Source: Branchinecta lynchi
Taxonomy: Eukaryota; Arthropoda; Branchiopoda; Anostraca; Branchinectidae
NCBI GenBank assembly: GCA_023053575.1
Contig: JAKZAP010000008.1
Span: forward strand, 7,024,715-7,088,714
Direction of reading: 5' to 3'
DNA: 64,000 nucleotides
The translations under genes were made by a program, and so were the position numbers. This document shows, in pieces, positions 33,591 through 44,935 of this stretch (positions are counted from its first letter, which is position 1; every line of letters starts with the position of its first letter). A model generated the notes under the pieces. The model ran no database searches. It saw only the letters and a list, made by a program, of their open reading frames with translations, and had not been told where the DNA came from.

Positions 33591-35413
33591 AGTAACAAAC
33601 TAAGAACCAGCACTTCTCAACTCGAGTGCCTTTTCCACAAAATTACCAAAAGAAACAACCACCCTTGGTGACGTAGAGTGTAAAATACCAAGAAGCTGCC
33701 CACCATTCCCAGAAAATAATCAAACCCTCAAGTGCGAAAGCTCCTGGCACCTGAAAGGAAATAATCAAGATCATCCCCATCAAGATGGCAAAGAGGACAA
33801 AAAAGTACTCCGTCCGAATCCAGACACCTAGAATTCCACGAATTACCACCACATTTTCGAACGTGGACATTCTATTGGGTAAGTGAAACCAGAATGGAAG
33901 CTTTGGATTAAAGTCTGTATCAAAACCAGTACACATTAGTTCAACCTCCAACGTATTGACACAAATCGAAGATAAGGTAGAATTTTTATTAAAACGAAAA
34001 TAGCAAAAGAGTTATAGAAAGTGCCGGACATGCCAGTAGCACACAGAAACAGAGAATGTGTCCGAAAGCTCCGAAACGAACGAAAATGGTGAATTAAATC
34101 AGCATTTTATGCAGCATTTCGCTTTCGGACTTAAATTTTCGCTCAGTTAATGCAGGATTAATTCAGCATAAAATTCATCGACAAATTCAGCAAGAATGCT
34201 AAATTTTCATGAAGAAACTGAGGAGTACGGCGATTCTCTCAGTGTTTTCGGCGGCAAACGTAACAAATTGAAAAAGACAACTGACAATTCGGCAAAAATA
34301 CCAAATCTAAGACAACTGGCGGTCATGGCCAACGAAGAAAGGAAAGATAAGAAGGTTGGATATCAGTAGCTCATCCATTTTGTCAGTTTTATAGAGCTAA
34401 TTCTTTTTTCTTCTTCTTCTTCCTGACTTAAATTTTGGTATTCTAGAAGTGTCAGAGAAGAAAAAAAGGTAACAGCTTTCGGACAAAAAAAGAAAAGAAA
34501 ATGCAGCATTAATGCAGCAGTTACATCACCAAAAAGCTTTTGGACACGTTCAGAATCTACCCTCCCACAAGAACAACAACCATCATCCAGGTGGTGAAAC
34601 AAGGGGTTAGCCCTTTTGCTAGTGGAAACCTGAAGGAATTGAAAGTATGTGCGTTCTTTCATAGCTCATGACACTTCGTGGCAGGTTGATTTGCAAAGAA
34701 GAAATTGTTTTTAAGCAAAAAACTATGTATTTTGAGGTACTCATAATCTGGGAACTAGAGGAATAAACGAAAAGTAAAAGTTTTAGCAAAATCAAAGTCG
34801 TGGGGGTCTCTTATCCACCGTAAGGCATTCGTGAGAAGCTAAAGTGATTATAGTGTTTTCTGTAGGGCGTTTTATTCTAGTACGGCCAATTGGCTTTATA
34901 TACACATATACTTGTATACACATATACTTGGAATGGCACCAGGCTATCGTCCTGATGTGAAAACGGCGCCGCTGGAACTACTGATCCTATTTTTATCCGA
35001 GGGATGCAAGTTCATGGACGTCCTTGAGCTTACAGGCTCTGTTAATTTAATGTAAGCTGCCATTTAGATGTAAAGTAAAATTAGGTGCTCAAAGTGGACC
35101 ATCTCGTTCCTGATCTTTGTTAAAATCAAATGGTCCTGAGTGAGGATGTCATCTGGAGCTTCAATTTATCTGGCTCTCCTTCTGTATAAAAAGAACCCGA
35201 TGTGCCGACGAGAATACCGAGGCAGGACAAAAGCATGCAGAATTCGATTTCGTCAGTATTTTGCCCGACAAACGTTTGCAGGATTTTATTTCTTGCATAT
35301 ACAAACACCCGATGTGCCGACGAATCGACCGATGCCTGATAAAAAGCATACAAAATATTATTTTTTCTGTGTTTGCCTTGACTTTGGGTCAAGTGCCATA
35401 TAGCAATCGTAAG
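33591..35413. other. No gene assigned; one hydrophobic open frame
   Basis: The minus frame at 33643-33951 is open for about 100 codons and contains two strongly hydrophobic stretches (FFVLFAILMGMILIISF and a Trp-rich segment). Its first codon is TTG and the first ATG is six codons in. I recognise no family and it starts directly beside F1 copy 3. A minus frame at 34363-34662 is low-complexity (poly-Glu). A direct repeat of about 115 bp ('cgatgtgccgacga') begins at 35199 and 35309. Confidence 0.3.
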
Positions 35414-35585
35414 AGTTGCATTTTTGCAGATACCATGGTATCTCATACCACGTTCTAAAGTCGTTTTCGCAGTTACCGGGGTATCTGGCAGGGTACCGTG
35501 GTATCTATCTTCAGATACTACGGTCGGACCGTGGTAATTGACCGTGGTATCTGAAAAATTCATCTCACTGACATAATCACTAACA
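35414..35585. mobile_element. TACCATGGTA-palindrome MITE, copy 2
   Basis: It starts AGTTGCATTTTTGCAG, then GATACCATGGTATC, and continues with the inverse of 1835-1984. It breaks off just before the hAT MITE at 35594. The 203-codon minus frame spanning 35126-35737 crosses this element and the hAT MITE and is therefore accidental. Confidence 0.6.
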
Positions 35586-35593
35586 CTAGAGTC

Positions 35594-35890
35594 CAGGGGC
35601 GTCACATATGGGAGAGGAAGAAGGCCTCTCCAATGTTGTCGGCCAGTCGGTAAAAATTGGCCGAGTCGGCGCAAAGCGCCGTGATTTTTTGTTAAAACAG
35701 TCAGTTTGTTTCTCGGAATCAGTCGACTTTTCTTCAAACAGTCGGATTTTCGTGAAAATGTCGATTTTTTCTTAAAATCAGTTGATTTTCGTGAAAACAG
35801 TAGTTTTTCTAACAGTCGGTAAAACAGCCCAGCCAGTCGGTAAAAAGCTTGCCCCTCCCCCCAAATACGTTGTGGCTAGTAAAGCCTCTG
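35594..35890. mobile_element. hAT-type MITE with perfect 8-bp duplication, second copy
   Basis: It begins CAGGGGCGTCAC and ends with the inverse of CAGAGGCTTTAC. CTAGAGTC flanks it exactly (35586-35593 and 35891-35898). Length (297 bp) and interior match the 6239 copy, including the GGCGC-AAA-GCGCC hairpin. It inserted a few bases upstream of the 5' end of F3 copy b. Confidence 0.9.
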
Positions 35891-35902
35891 CTAGAGTCTT
35901 GT

Positions 35903-36680
35903 TTTTATGGCACTTGCCTTCTGGCCAAGTGCCATATACCGATCACTTTTCCGTCGGTCTGTCGGTCAGTCCGGTGTTTGCGGGTTAGGGTACTTCCAGA
36001 TGTGCAAGGACGATGAAACTTGGCAGGCATCTTAAGGACCCGACCACACTAACTCGCTTGCCCGATCCGATCATTGTGGAGGGAGGGAGGGGAGCCGGAA
36101 TCCGGAAATTAGTGACATGCATAACTTTCGAACGGGTGATCGGAACTTAATGAATCTTGATACTTGGAAAGACGTCATGTCTCAGATATCCCGTTTCAAG
36201 TCCGGACCGAATCCAATGTATGTGGGGGTGGGGGGGGTCGGAGTGGGATGTCATCTATGGTGCAATTGGGATGAAACGTGGTGGGAGAAACAAGCACAAG
36301 CCCTAGGTACATCGTTGATAGAACCGGACCGGATTCGTGCACTGTGGGGGGAGTTGTAGGGAGTTCCTGAATTCCAGCGATACGGAGTTAAGTTACTTTC
36401 AGGTGGGCTAGGACAATGAAACTTAGCAGACAAGTCAAGGATCCGACCAATTCAACCTGGAAATAGTCAACTTCTCAATCCGAACACCGTGGGGGGAGGG
36501 GGAATCCGGAATTCCGGTGACCGCAAATTAAGGTACTTCCAGATGTGCTAGGGCGATGAAACTTGGCTTCAACATTAGAAACTTGACAAGATTGGCTTAG
36601 ATTTTGGTCGACCATCCCTTGAAGTACTAATCCTAACCACAAAGTACAAAAAATACTTTGAGCAAAGTTTACATTTTAAT
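35903..36680 (+). mobile_element. F3 Helentron-like element, copy b (3' truncated)
   Basis: After TTTTT it begins ATGGCACTTGCCTTCTGGCC and AAGTGCCAT, a 9-bp stem-loop. It then has TCGGTCTGTCGGTCAG and about one and a half units of the F3 array. The last 80 bases match the end of copy e (about 63340-63430). The 3' stem-loop is absent and F2 copy D follows. Confidence 0.65.
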
Positions 36681-37225
36681 GTCCAAAACCGGAAAATTGT
36701 TAAAAGTTAAAGTTAAATCGTTAAAAGTTAAAGTTTTATTTATAATAGATTAGATATCTGATCTAGAGTTAGAAGAGATGCTTAATCGGTGTATGACAAT
36801 CATTTTTTACCCGGACATACAGTTCGCCCGGAATCCGGCTAGAGCCTGAAAATTTGTTATTGGTTAAATTTTTATTTGAGGTCGATTAGAAGTTCGATAT
36901 AGGCGAAAGAAGATATGGTGAGTGCCTTTTTTATCTTTATTTTTTCGCCGGACAAGTAGTTCCAGAATTCGGCCGAAACAGGGAAATTGACAGAAGTGAA
37001 ACAGGAAGTTTTCGTCAAAACAGATATGACTTATAGAGGTAAACACACATGCTTAATCCATATTTGAACTTGGTTTTCTCAGATGGTTAGCTATTTGGCC
37101 TTAATCTGTTTCTGAATTTTAATAGTAAAAATGTTCAAGGAGTCTGGCGAAGAAAGGATCTGGCGAAGACAAGACCCAATTGTCCGGATCAAATATTGAG
37201 GATCCGATCGAAACCTTTGGTCTTC
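36681..37225 (+). mobile_element. F2 Helentron-like element, copy D (5' truncated)
   Basis: Three array units with 'cgcccggaatccggc' remain. It ends GATCCGATCGAAACC, then GGTCTTC, one base off the family end. Confidence 0.6.
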
Positions 37226-37332
37226 TTCTTTTTGGATGATTTTTAAAAGCGCCAATCCGGCAACTGTTGTTTTTGCGGAGCAACAGTAGTATTAGATAAC
37301 ATGGTAGCTTCAAAAACGAATAATTGAAGATC

Positions 37333-37378
37333 CTGTTACCGTGGTAACAGATACCATGGTATCTGCAAAATGCAACTA
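37333..37378. mobile_element. Fragment of the TACCATGGTA-palindrome MITE
   Basis: TTACCGTGGTAACAGATACC, then ATGGTATC and ATGCAACT match the inverse of the family's left end. Only the terminus is left. Confidence 0.55.
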
Positions 37379-37499
37379 AGGTATGTACAACTTTTGCTGG
37401 CTCTGTCACTTTGATTTTTCGAGTTTCGAATCTTGCAAGTGCCTCTGATCTAATGTCCTTTGATTTTCATTTTTGGTATGGACCGACCGGATGCAGTAT

Positions 37500-37560
37500 C
37501 CGTCCGACACGCCTGTAGACCCCCCCCTCCCTAAATAAATTCCTGGATACGGACCGAGAT
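37500..37560. mobile_element. Terminus of the GTATCC-ended hAT-like element
   Basis: The inverse reads GTCCGTATCCAGGAATTTATT, followed by a G run, as at 25872. Only this end is present. Confidence 0.5.
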
Positions 37561-39093
37561 ACGGACCTGAATGGATGGTATCTGGTTCAGTATCCTAGCA
37601 TAGGTGCGTCTGTCAATTCGACTCACTTGATTCACCCTTTGGATGTCTGTTTTGCTAAAGAACTTGTCATTGTGGAAGCTTGCTTGCCAACAATAGGAAG
37701 ACGTGAAGACTCGACATGAGAACGATTTTCTCTTGTTACCGACGGCGTCTTGTAACTGATGATTAAGTTGTGACAGTCAGCCGGACCTGTGGAATGATAG
37801 TTATCTCATGGTAATAAAAGGTAATGGGCTGTGCTTATTTGAAACGAGCAGCTCACAAATGTTGTAGTCTTTTGTAAGGGACTGATTTATGAAGCAAAGT
37901 CGAAAACACGACTCAGAAAGAAGCAGCATGTTTTTCTCGGCTCGTCATCAACAGTGCTGTGACTATAGCAGCTGCCATAGAGACTATTCATGTTAGCAAT
38001 TTCAAGAATGCATTCTTTTTTTAAGGGGTGTGATCTTTTCTGTCAAGTATATCAACATTTAAAAACTTGGCTATTTATGATCAACTTGGGAACTACGGTT
38101 CTCCTGGGGAAACTAAAGAATATATCCTTATGTTCGTTGGGCTTGACAAGCTACAGTTCTTCGCATTTACTTTAAAATAAGTAATAAACACGTAGGTTTA
38201 TTCTAAACTATCCTTCTGTAGTCTACATTTACACAGGAAATGTTAAATAAAAAATTCAACAGTAATGCCAGAATTCAGTCAAATTTATTTGTTTAAGTAA
38301 TTATTTCTGACCCAGAATGTAACAAAAACGGCGGAACGACAACAATGATTAAAAAATTGCAACAAATTATGAAGAAAACTTTCTTGTGACGAAATGTCCC
38401 CATGGCAGAACGGACGTTTCGAAGACAACCCAGTTCAGAAAGCCATGCTGCTTCTCATATTTGAATGTAACGAACTAGCAAATATGCCATAGGTAAGTTG
38501 GGGTATTTCAGTACGCTAAAATTTCGAGAAACATTCCTTTTAATTTATTTTCTTTCTTCACTACTATTTCGGATCAACCGGGTCTTTTCCTGAATCGAAT
38601 ATTTTGTAATGTTCCACTGTTTCGTCATGGCTTGACTTGACTGGTCCTTTTCAATCTTTCCAACGTCATGGTGATGTACGCTATACGTCCCATCTTTTGG
38701 CGACGCAATCTCTTCGTGATTCTGGAGTTTCATCTTACCCAAGTCCGATCTTGGATGTCTACTTATTCAAGATGAAAGACGGTAAAAACAGGATCCAGTC
38801 AAACTTTGAAGTCCAAAATGTTGAGCCATGTTTGTTGTTCACAAACAAGGCTCCAATCCTCGAAAATTTTGAAATTTGAATAGGAAGCTGACAAAGACTT
38901 GCGCAAGAACAGGGCCCATTCCCCTCAACCAATGTGTTAGAACAGGGCTCCCGCCCTTTTTTGTTTTTTCTCGTTTTTCTCGAGATCAGTTTAATTCAGG
39001 TTCAACGAAGACTTAAAGTTTAACTGAAACGTCAACTTATTTTTGAATCATTTAACTGAATAGCCTGCACTGCAGTATTTCGATTCTGTTATT
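37561..39093. other. No gene recognised
   Basis: Open frames of 60-80 codons (37990-38175, 38545-38742, 38637-38879) have no recognisable domain. I found no clear repeat partner except a short block near 39000-39055 that resembles 55190-55250. Confidence 0.45.
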
Positions 39094-41956
39094 TTTATGG
39101 CACTTGCCCTTCGGCCAAGTGCCATATAGCGATTGTAATTTTTGTCCGTCAGTCGGTTCGGGCACTTCCAGATAAGCTAGGACGATGAAACTTGGCAGGC
39201 AAATCAGGGACTGGACCAGATTAAATTAGAAATAGTCGCTTCCCCGATCCGACTATCTGGAGGGGATTGGAGGGAGGGGTAATCCGGAAAAATTAGGAAA
39301 AATTAGGTATTTTTAGCTTACGAACGGGTAATTGGATCTTAACGAAACTTGATACATGGAAGGACCTCGTGTCTCCGACGATCCATTTTAAATCCAGACC
39401 GGATCCGGTGACAATGGGGGGAGTTGGAGGGGGAAACCGGAAATCTTGGAAAACACACACACGCGAGTGGAGAGATCCGGATGAAACTTGGTGGAAAGTA
39501 CAAGCACAAGTCCTAGATACGTGACTGATGTAACCGGAACGGATCCGCTCACTTTCGGGGAGTTTGGGGGGGGGGGAGTCCGAATTTGTATTGATCCCGC
39601 GACTTCGGTGCTTCCTGATGTGCTGAGACGATGAAAATTGGCAAGCATGTCAGGGACCCGACCAGATTAAATAGGAAATAGTCACTTTCCCTATCCAACC
39701 ATCTGGGGGGGGGGGGGGGGTCGAGCCAAAATTTGAGGTATTTTTAACTTACGAACGAGTGATCAGATCTTGATAAAAGTTGATATTTGGGATGACCTAG
39801 TGTCTCAGACGTCCCACTTTAAATCCGGACCGGATCCGACGACACTGGGGGGAGTCGGAAGGGGGACCAGAAATCCTGAGAAACGCTTAGAATGGAGGAA
39901 TAGGGATGGAACTTGGTGGGAAGAACAAGCAGAAGTCCTAGATACGTCATTGACATAACCGGACCGGATCCGGGCACTGTGGGGGAGTTGGGGTGGGGGT
40001 CCGGATTTCTAGCGACCAGGCGAGTTCGGCCTACTTCCTGATGTGCTAGGGCGATAAAACTTGGCAGGTATGTCAGGGATCCGAACAGATTGACTTGAGA
40101 ACAGCCGTTTCCCCGATCCGACCATCGTAGGGGGAGTGGATGGATGGGGATTCCGGAATCTAGTGGCGTGCATAACTTTTGAACGGGTGACCGGATTTGA
40201 ACGAAACTTGTCTGGTGGAAAGAGCTATCGCCTCGGATGTTCAGTGTCAAGTCTGGGTCGTGTCTGATACCTGTGGGGGGATGAGGGGGGGGGGGGGGTG
40301 GAAAACTCAAGAAACTCTAAAAGCAGAGGGTTTGAGACGGAACTTAATGGAGAGCAAGCATTAGGCCTAAATACGAAATCGACGGAGCCAGATGGTTTCG
40401 GGGCTCTGTGGCCAAGGTAGGTGGGGGGGGGGGGGGGGGGGTACTGGAAACTTGCAGATAGGCTATGCTCCAATTTCAGTAAAAACCTGATGGACAGGAA
40501 GAGGGAATTAAGAGATACAACGTTTATGTTTTCAAGTCCTGTTAGGCCAGAGTAGGGGAAGTTGGAGGGAGATTGTCGTAATAGCTTGTTCACACGGGGC
40601 TGAAACAGCGGCCGATTCTCGATCAGCGGCTGATTTACGCGCGTAAATAGCGGTTGAAAAAATTCCAAAAATCAGCCGCTGATTTTCCAAATAGGCGCTT
40701 ATTTTCGTCGCAGTCACCGGTCGGGATAAACTAAATCCTTTGGAATGTGACCTTTTATGACTCTAGGGACAATAAACAGACTGTAATTAGGGGAATTAGT
40801 CAAGCTTGGCGAGTTTTAGGTCAATCCAGTTCAAATTCTGTCAGAGCAATGTGAACATAACATGATTTTTACATTGAGCATACAAGGATGATTTCGAAAA
40901 AAAGGTAGAATAAGTTTCTAATTTCAATAGCGTATGTTCTGTTTATGTCTGATACTTTTTCAATGTTTTTCTTAGATAAAACCTGGATAAAACAATAATT
41001 TGAATAATTTTCCCATTCAACCTTCACTGAAAAGTGACTGAACAACGCCAAATGATTGCATTGTCTTCTTGTATTATTTATATTTACTATTAGTTATATT
41101 TGATGTTCAGTTTTAAAAACAACAATATGTAAATTAATTTTATTTGCTTTTTAACTTGAAATTTACCGATTCGCCTAAAATCTGTCAATATTCGATTTGT
41201 GGCTTTTATCTATTCTAAAGACTACAAATCACCTACATTTGACTTTGACAAACTCACAAGATGTTTGTGTTAATTTTATATATTTTGTTACAAACAAAAA
41301 TAATATTCGGAATTAGGTTTTTCTTTTTAATTCTCCCGTCAACCCCAAACAGTTGATTTGTCGTCTGAACAGATCAGCCGCTGTTTACGCGCTTATTTCA
41401 GTCCCGTGTGAACAAGCTATAAACTTTGAGGCTCGCATAGGGGTCAAACGAGTGCATCAGTTTACATGAAACATGGAACGTAGAGAAAGCATATAACCTA
41501 GGCCCTAGATGACATATTTTGGGCCCGAACCGTGATCCGACAACGTTGGTGGGGGGGGGGGGGAGGGTACCGTACTTTTACAAAAATGCTCAGATTCGAG
41601 TGAAACTTGATAGATGGTATACAAGAAGATGCTTTAGATGGTCCATTTTTTAGTCCGAACCGATTGGGCCACGGCCCACGGTAGGGGGAGATAGAGCGAG
41701 TACCGGAAATCGTCTAGCACGTGTAGGGATCAAACAAGTGGATTTGTTGGGCTGAAACTTGGAAGTTTGAACAGTCATGTGCATTTGCTACAAATAACCG
41801 AGACGATACCGGAACTGCTGAGAAGGGAGTGAAACTAAATATTCTATTTCTATTTCCGAACCGCATTTTTGGATGGTGGGTGTATTTTGTGACGTTCTCA
41901 TCTACTTTCTTGTACTGCCTACTCGTAAAAAGTGCCATATGAGCTCGTAGCTCTTG
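39094..41956 (+). mobile_element. F3 Helentron-like element, copy c (both ends present)
   Basis: The 5' end ATGGCACTTGCCCTTCGGCC lies after host T bases. The 3' end has GTGCCATAT, the inverse of the 5' end, then the stem-loop GAGCT-CGT-AGCTC and TTG before TTT. In between are units of about 430 bp, each opening 'acttccngatgtgctagg'. Each unit holds several 'gatgaaacttgg' blocks and G runs of 10-18 bases. A separate element (40582-41419) sits inside. It is the reference copy for F3 ends. Confidence 0.7.
40582..41419. mobile_element. TIR element with TAA duplication, nested in F3 copy c
   Basis: The termini TAGCTTGTTCACACGGG match in inverse orientation, followed on both sides by GCTGAAA/ACTGAAA and further pairing 'aatcagccgctg' and 'gcgcttatttncg' blocks. 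TAA flanks it (40579-40581, 41420-41422), which fits a PIF/Harbinger-like 3-bp duplication. A TA duplication with a shorter TIR is the alternative. At 838 bp it has an AT-rich core and no transposase frame. Confidence 0.75.
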
Positions 41957-42708
41957 TTTATTCTGTCTATTGGACATTCTGACGTTTCGTATCTTGCTTA
42001 TGCAGACGACTTGCTTCTGATTAGCAATAGTCGTACAAACCTTTCTTCAATGGTCTCTTCTCAGATGTTGGACTGCCTCTCAGCGTGGAAAATCCAGGGT
42101 TGGTCACCAAGAACCAGGGTGTACGAGTTACTTCAGGATACTTTGGGTTACTCAGGTTTACTTTGGGTTACTTTTGGTTACATTGGGTTACATTGCATTG
42201 GGTTACATTGGGTTACTTTTGGTTACATTAGGTTACATTGGGTTACTTTGAGATACTTTTGGGTTACTTTCCAGGGTGTACGAAGCTACTTTTGGTGACC
42301 AACCCTGGGGGAAAATGTGAATTCTTGTTTTTTAAAGATCGTTCTTCTTCTCAAACGTCCCTTCTGTGCAAACATTTTACTATCCCCCTTGCTACTTCTT
42401 TCAGGTGGCTGGGCATCACCATCATTAATTCTCTACCGTCTGTACGACAACAAACTGCCCTTGATGTAAAGAAAAAAAAGACAATTTGGTTTGGTTTGGC
42501 AGACGAGTTCTTGGTCGGCTGTATTCAACTTTTTGCGACCATTCTATCTTCTATGTTTCTGGACTATATCCTCTTCTTAATAAAAAAAGACCTTCTTTCT
42601 CTCCAAAAACGTTATTTTCGTTACTGCAAATTCTTTCTTTGGCTCCCCCCTTGGCATCGGAATAGAGTAATTATTCGAATGTTCCAGATATTTCGGACAA
42701 ATTACTAA
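41957..42708 (+). pseudogene. Non-LTR reverse transcriptase remnant split by an insertion
   Basis: The first part encodes VSYLAYADDLLLIS, the RT catalytic motif YADD with its usual surroundings, then a weaker stretch up to about 42086. The second part (from about 42310) resumes with KCEFLFF, then IPLATSFRWLGITI, a pattern typical of the RT palm and thumb after YADD. It continues in one frame to a stop at 42708. Between them lies a TIR element (42094-42308). The upstream RT motifs are lost at the junction with the F3 copy c 3' end. Function is lost. The LINE clade was not determined. Confidence 0.75.
42094..42308. mobile_element. Small TIR element carrying GGGTTACATT-like repeats, nested in the RT remnant
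   Basis: CCAGGGTTGGTCACCAA at the left is matched exactly in inverse at the right. Flanking sequences TGGAAAAT and GGGAAAAT (42086-42093, 42309-42316) differ by one base, fitting an 8-bp duplication and thus a hAT-like element. A second internal pair (CCAGGGTGTACGA) is in direct orientation. The core (about 42140-42255) is a degenerate tandem repeat of roughly 10-12 bases built on GGGTTAC[AT]TT. Confidence 0.75.
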
Positions 42709-42839
42709 TGCTAAACAGGAGGCTGTCGTGTTCAGCCTACTCATGGTTTTCTCGACACCACCCCCTTATCCCTCCCCCCTGTTTGTGTGCTAGTGTTTTT
42801 GTATGTATAGTCATTTTTGTCTTCCTTTCTTTTCGCAAT

Positions 42840-44489
42840 TTCTGTCCGTCCGTCGGTCGGTCGGTCGGTCGGTCGGTCCGGGTTTTGCTAGTTCGGGCAC
42901 TTCCACATAAGTTAGGACGATGAAACTTGGCAGACATATCAAGGGACCTCAAATGATTGAAATGGAAATAGCCACTTTCCCAATCCAAGCATCGTGTGGG
43001 GAGTGGAGGGAGGGGGAATCCGGAATCTTGAGGTATTTATAACTTTTGAACGGGTGATCGGATCTTAAAGAAATTTGATATTTGGAAAGATGTCGTGCCT
43101 CAGACGACCCATTTGAAATCCGGACCGGATTCGTTGACTTTGGGGGGAGTTGGAGGGGGGAGCCGGAAATCTTGGGAAACACTTAGAGTGGTGGGATCGG
43201 GACGAAACTTGGTGGGAAGAACAAGCACAAGTCCTAGTAACCGGATTGGGTTCGGGCACTGTGGGGGAGTTTGGGGGGGGGATTTGGTGATCCTATGAGT
43301 TCGGTACTAGGACGATGAAATTTGTTAGGCATATCAGGGACCCGAACAGACCGCCTTGAGAATAGTCGTTTCCCCGATCCGACCATCGTAGGGGAGGGAA
43401 GGATGGGGAATCCGGAAATTAGTAACCTGCATAACTTTGGAAGGGGTAATCGGACGTGCATGAAACTTGACAAGTGTCAACAACAAATGCCTCAGATGTT
43501 CCTTTTCAAATCCGGACCGGATACGATAAATGGGGGGGGGGGAAGTGGGGGCTGGAAAAGGGCACCGGAGATCTTCTGAAAGGCTCAGATTCGAGGGATC
43601 GGGATGGAACTTGGTGGGAAGAACAGGCTTAAACCCTAGATACACTACGTAAAAAACAGGACTGTATCGTGTCACAGTGGGGGAGTTAGACGGGGGTTTA
43701 CCGGAATTCCGGTGATCTCGAGCTAGGGTACTTCCAGATGTGCTAGGACGATGAAACTTGACAGGCATTTTATGGATTCTACCATACTGACTTGAAAATA
43801 GTCCCTTACCCGATCCGATCATCGTGGGGGGAGTAGAGGGGTGGGAAATACGGAATCTAGTGACATATTCACAACTTTGGGACGGGTGATTGAACGTGCA
43901 TGAGGAACTTGGTAAGTATGTAGAACAAGTGTCTCGGATGTTCAAATTCAAGTCTGGACCGGATCTGATCAATGGGGGGGGGGGAGCTGGAGGGGCACTG
44001 GAAATTCTCCTGAATCCCTGAGGGATCGGAGTTGGACTTGGTTGGAAGAACAAGCGTAAACCCTAGATAAATCCTTGACAAAACATGACCGGATCGTGTA
44101 AAGGTGGGGAAAGTTGGAGGGTTTTTTCTGGAATTCCGGTGATCTCGAGCTAGGGTGCTTCCAGATGTGCTAGGACCATGAAATTTGGCAGGCCTGTTCG
44201 GGACTCTAACATATTGACTTTACAAATAGTCCCTTCCCCGATCCGACCAGCGTGGCGGAGTAGAAGGATGGGGAATCCGGAATCTATTGACATTCGTAAC
44301 TTAGGAACGAGTGATCGGATGTGCATGAAACTTGACAAGTGTCAAGAGCGAGTGTCTCAAACGTTCAGTTTCAAGTCTGGAGTGGGTCTGATCACTGGGG
44401 GGGGGGGGGGGGGAGGGAGGGGGCTGGGGGACAAACTGACAAAACATGCTAACTGTTCCGACAAGTGCCATATGAGCTTTCAGCTCTTG
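42840..44489 (+). mobile_element. F3 Helentron-like element, copy d (5' end eroded)
   Basis: It starts in a (GTCG)n run at the position of the F3 GTCGGTCTGTCGGTC block. Four array units follow, opening near 42893, 43300, 43728 and 44155. The 3' end has AGTGCCATAT, GAGCT-TTC-AGCTC, TTG. The ATGGCACTTG 5' end is not present. The minus-strand Pro-rich frame of 239 codons (43334-44053) is a by-product of the G-rich repeat. Confidence 0.65.
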
Positions 44490-44599
44490 TTCTTTATTCT
44501 TATTCTTTATTCTTGTTCTTATTTCCTCTGGAATGTGTGGGTAAGAAATAAATTATGATTATTTTACTATTAAGGGATTTTTTTATTTTCACTATTTGC

Positions 44600-44935
44600 T
44601 CCAGTATGACGTCCAGGATATCTACGGCCGTCCTCGCAAAGCAAAATTCTACTATGACGCAAAAAATTTGAATCTCAATACAAACGTGGGTTTTCAGTGG
44701 CTAGTGATTAGCTTGCGGAATGTAGAGTGAGTACTTATTTTTCGGAAATCGTTTTCGTCTAGCATAGAGGTACCACAGATCCGACAGGGAAGTTGCAGTA
44801 TTTGAAAACTCATTGTTCGTTAATAGCGCAGTAACGAATTTTCATCGGGTCTTCAAGCTTCTTTAAGTGAATAAGTGATGGGTAACTAGACTACCCTATT
44901 CCGACTTTTTTCGGTTAAACCTTAAGGGGCTGGTT
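44600..44935. repeat. Dispersed repeat R7, copy 1
   Basis: It shares 'ttctactatgacgc', 'aatctcaa.acaaacg', 'agtaacg.attttca.cgggt' and 'gtgaataagtgatgggtaac' with 55735-56080 and, in its last part, with 61755-61910. No shared frame was noted. Confidence 0.6.

Noticed and set aside
35126..35737. 203-codon minus-strand open frame, among the longest in the window
   Set aside because: It crosses a palindrome MITE, a hAT MITE terminus and a local duplication. Its peptide follows repeat boundaries and has no domain.
42120..42260. Interstitial telomere-like sequence (GGGTTAC repeats)
   Set aside because: The motif is 10-12 bases and degenerate, not TTAGGG, and lies within a TIR element.
43334..44053. 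239-codon Pro/Ser-rich minus-strand frame, with similar frames at 39819-40310 and 40225-40668
   Set aside because: They are translations of the complement of the G-rich F3 tandem repeat. Pro runs come from C homopolymers and the frames shift between copies.
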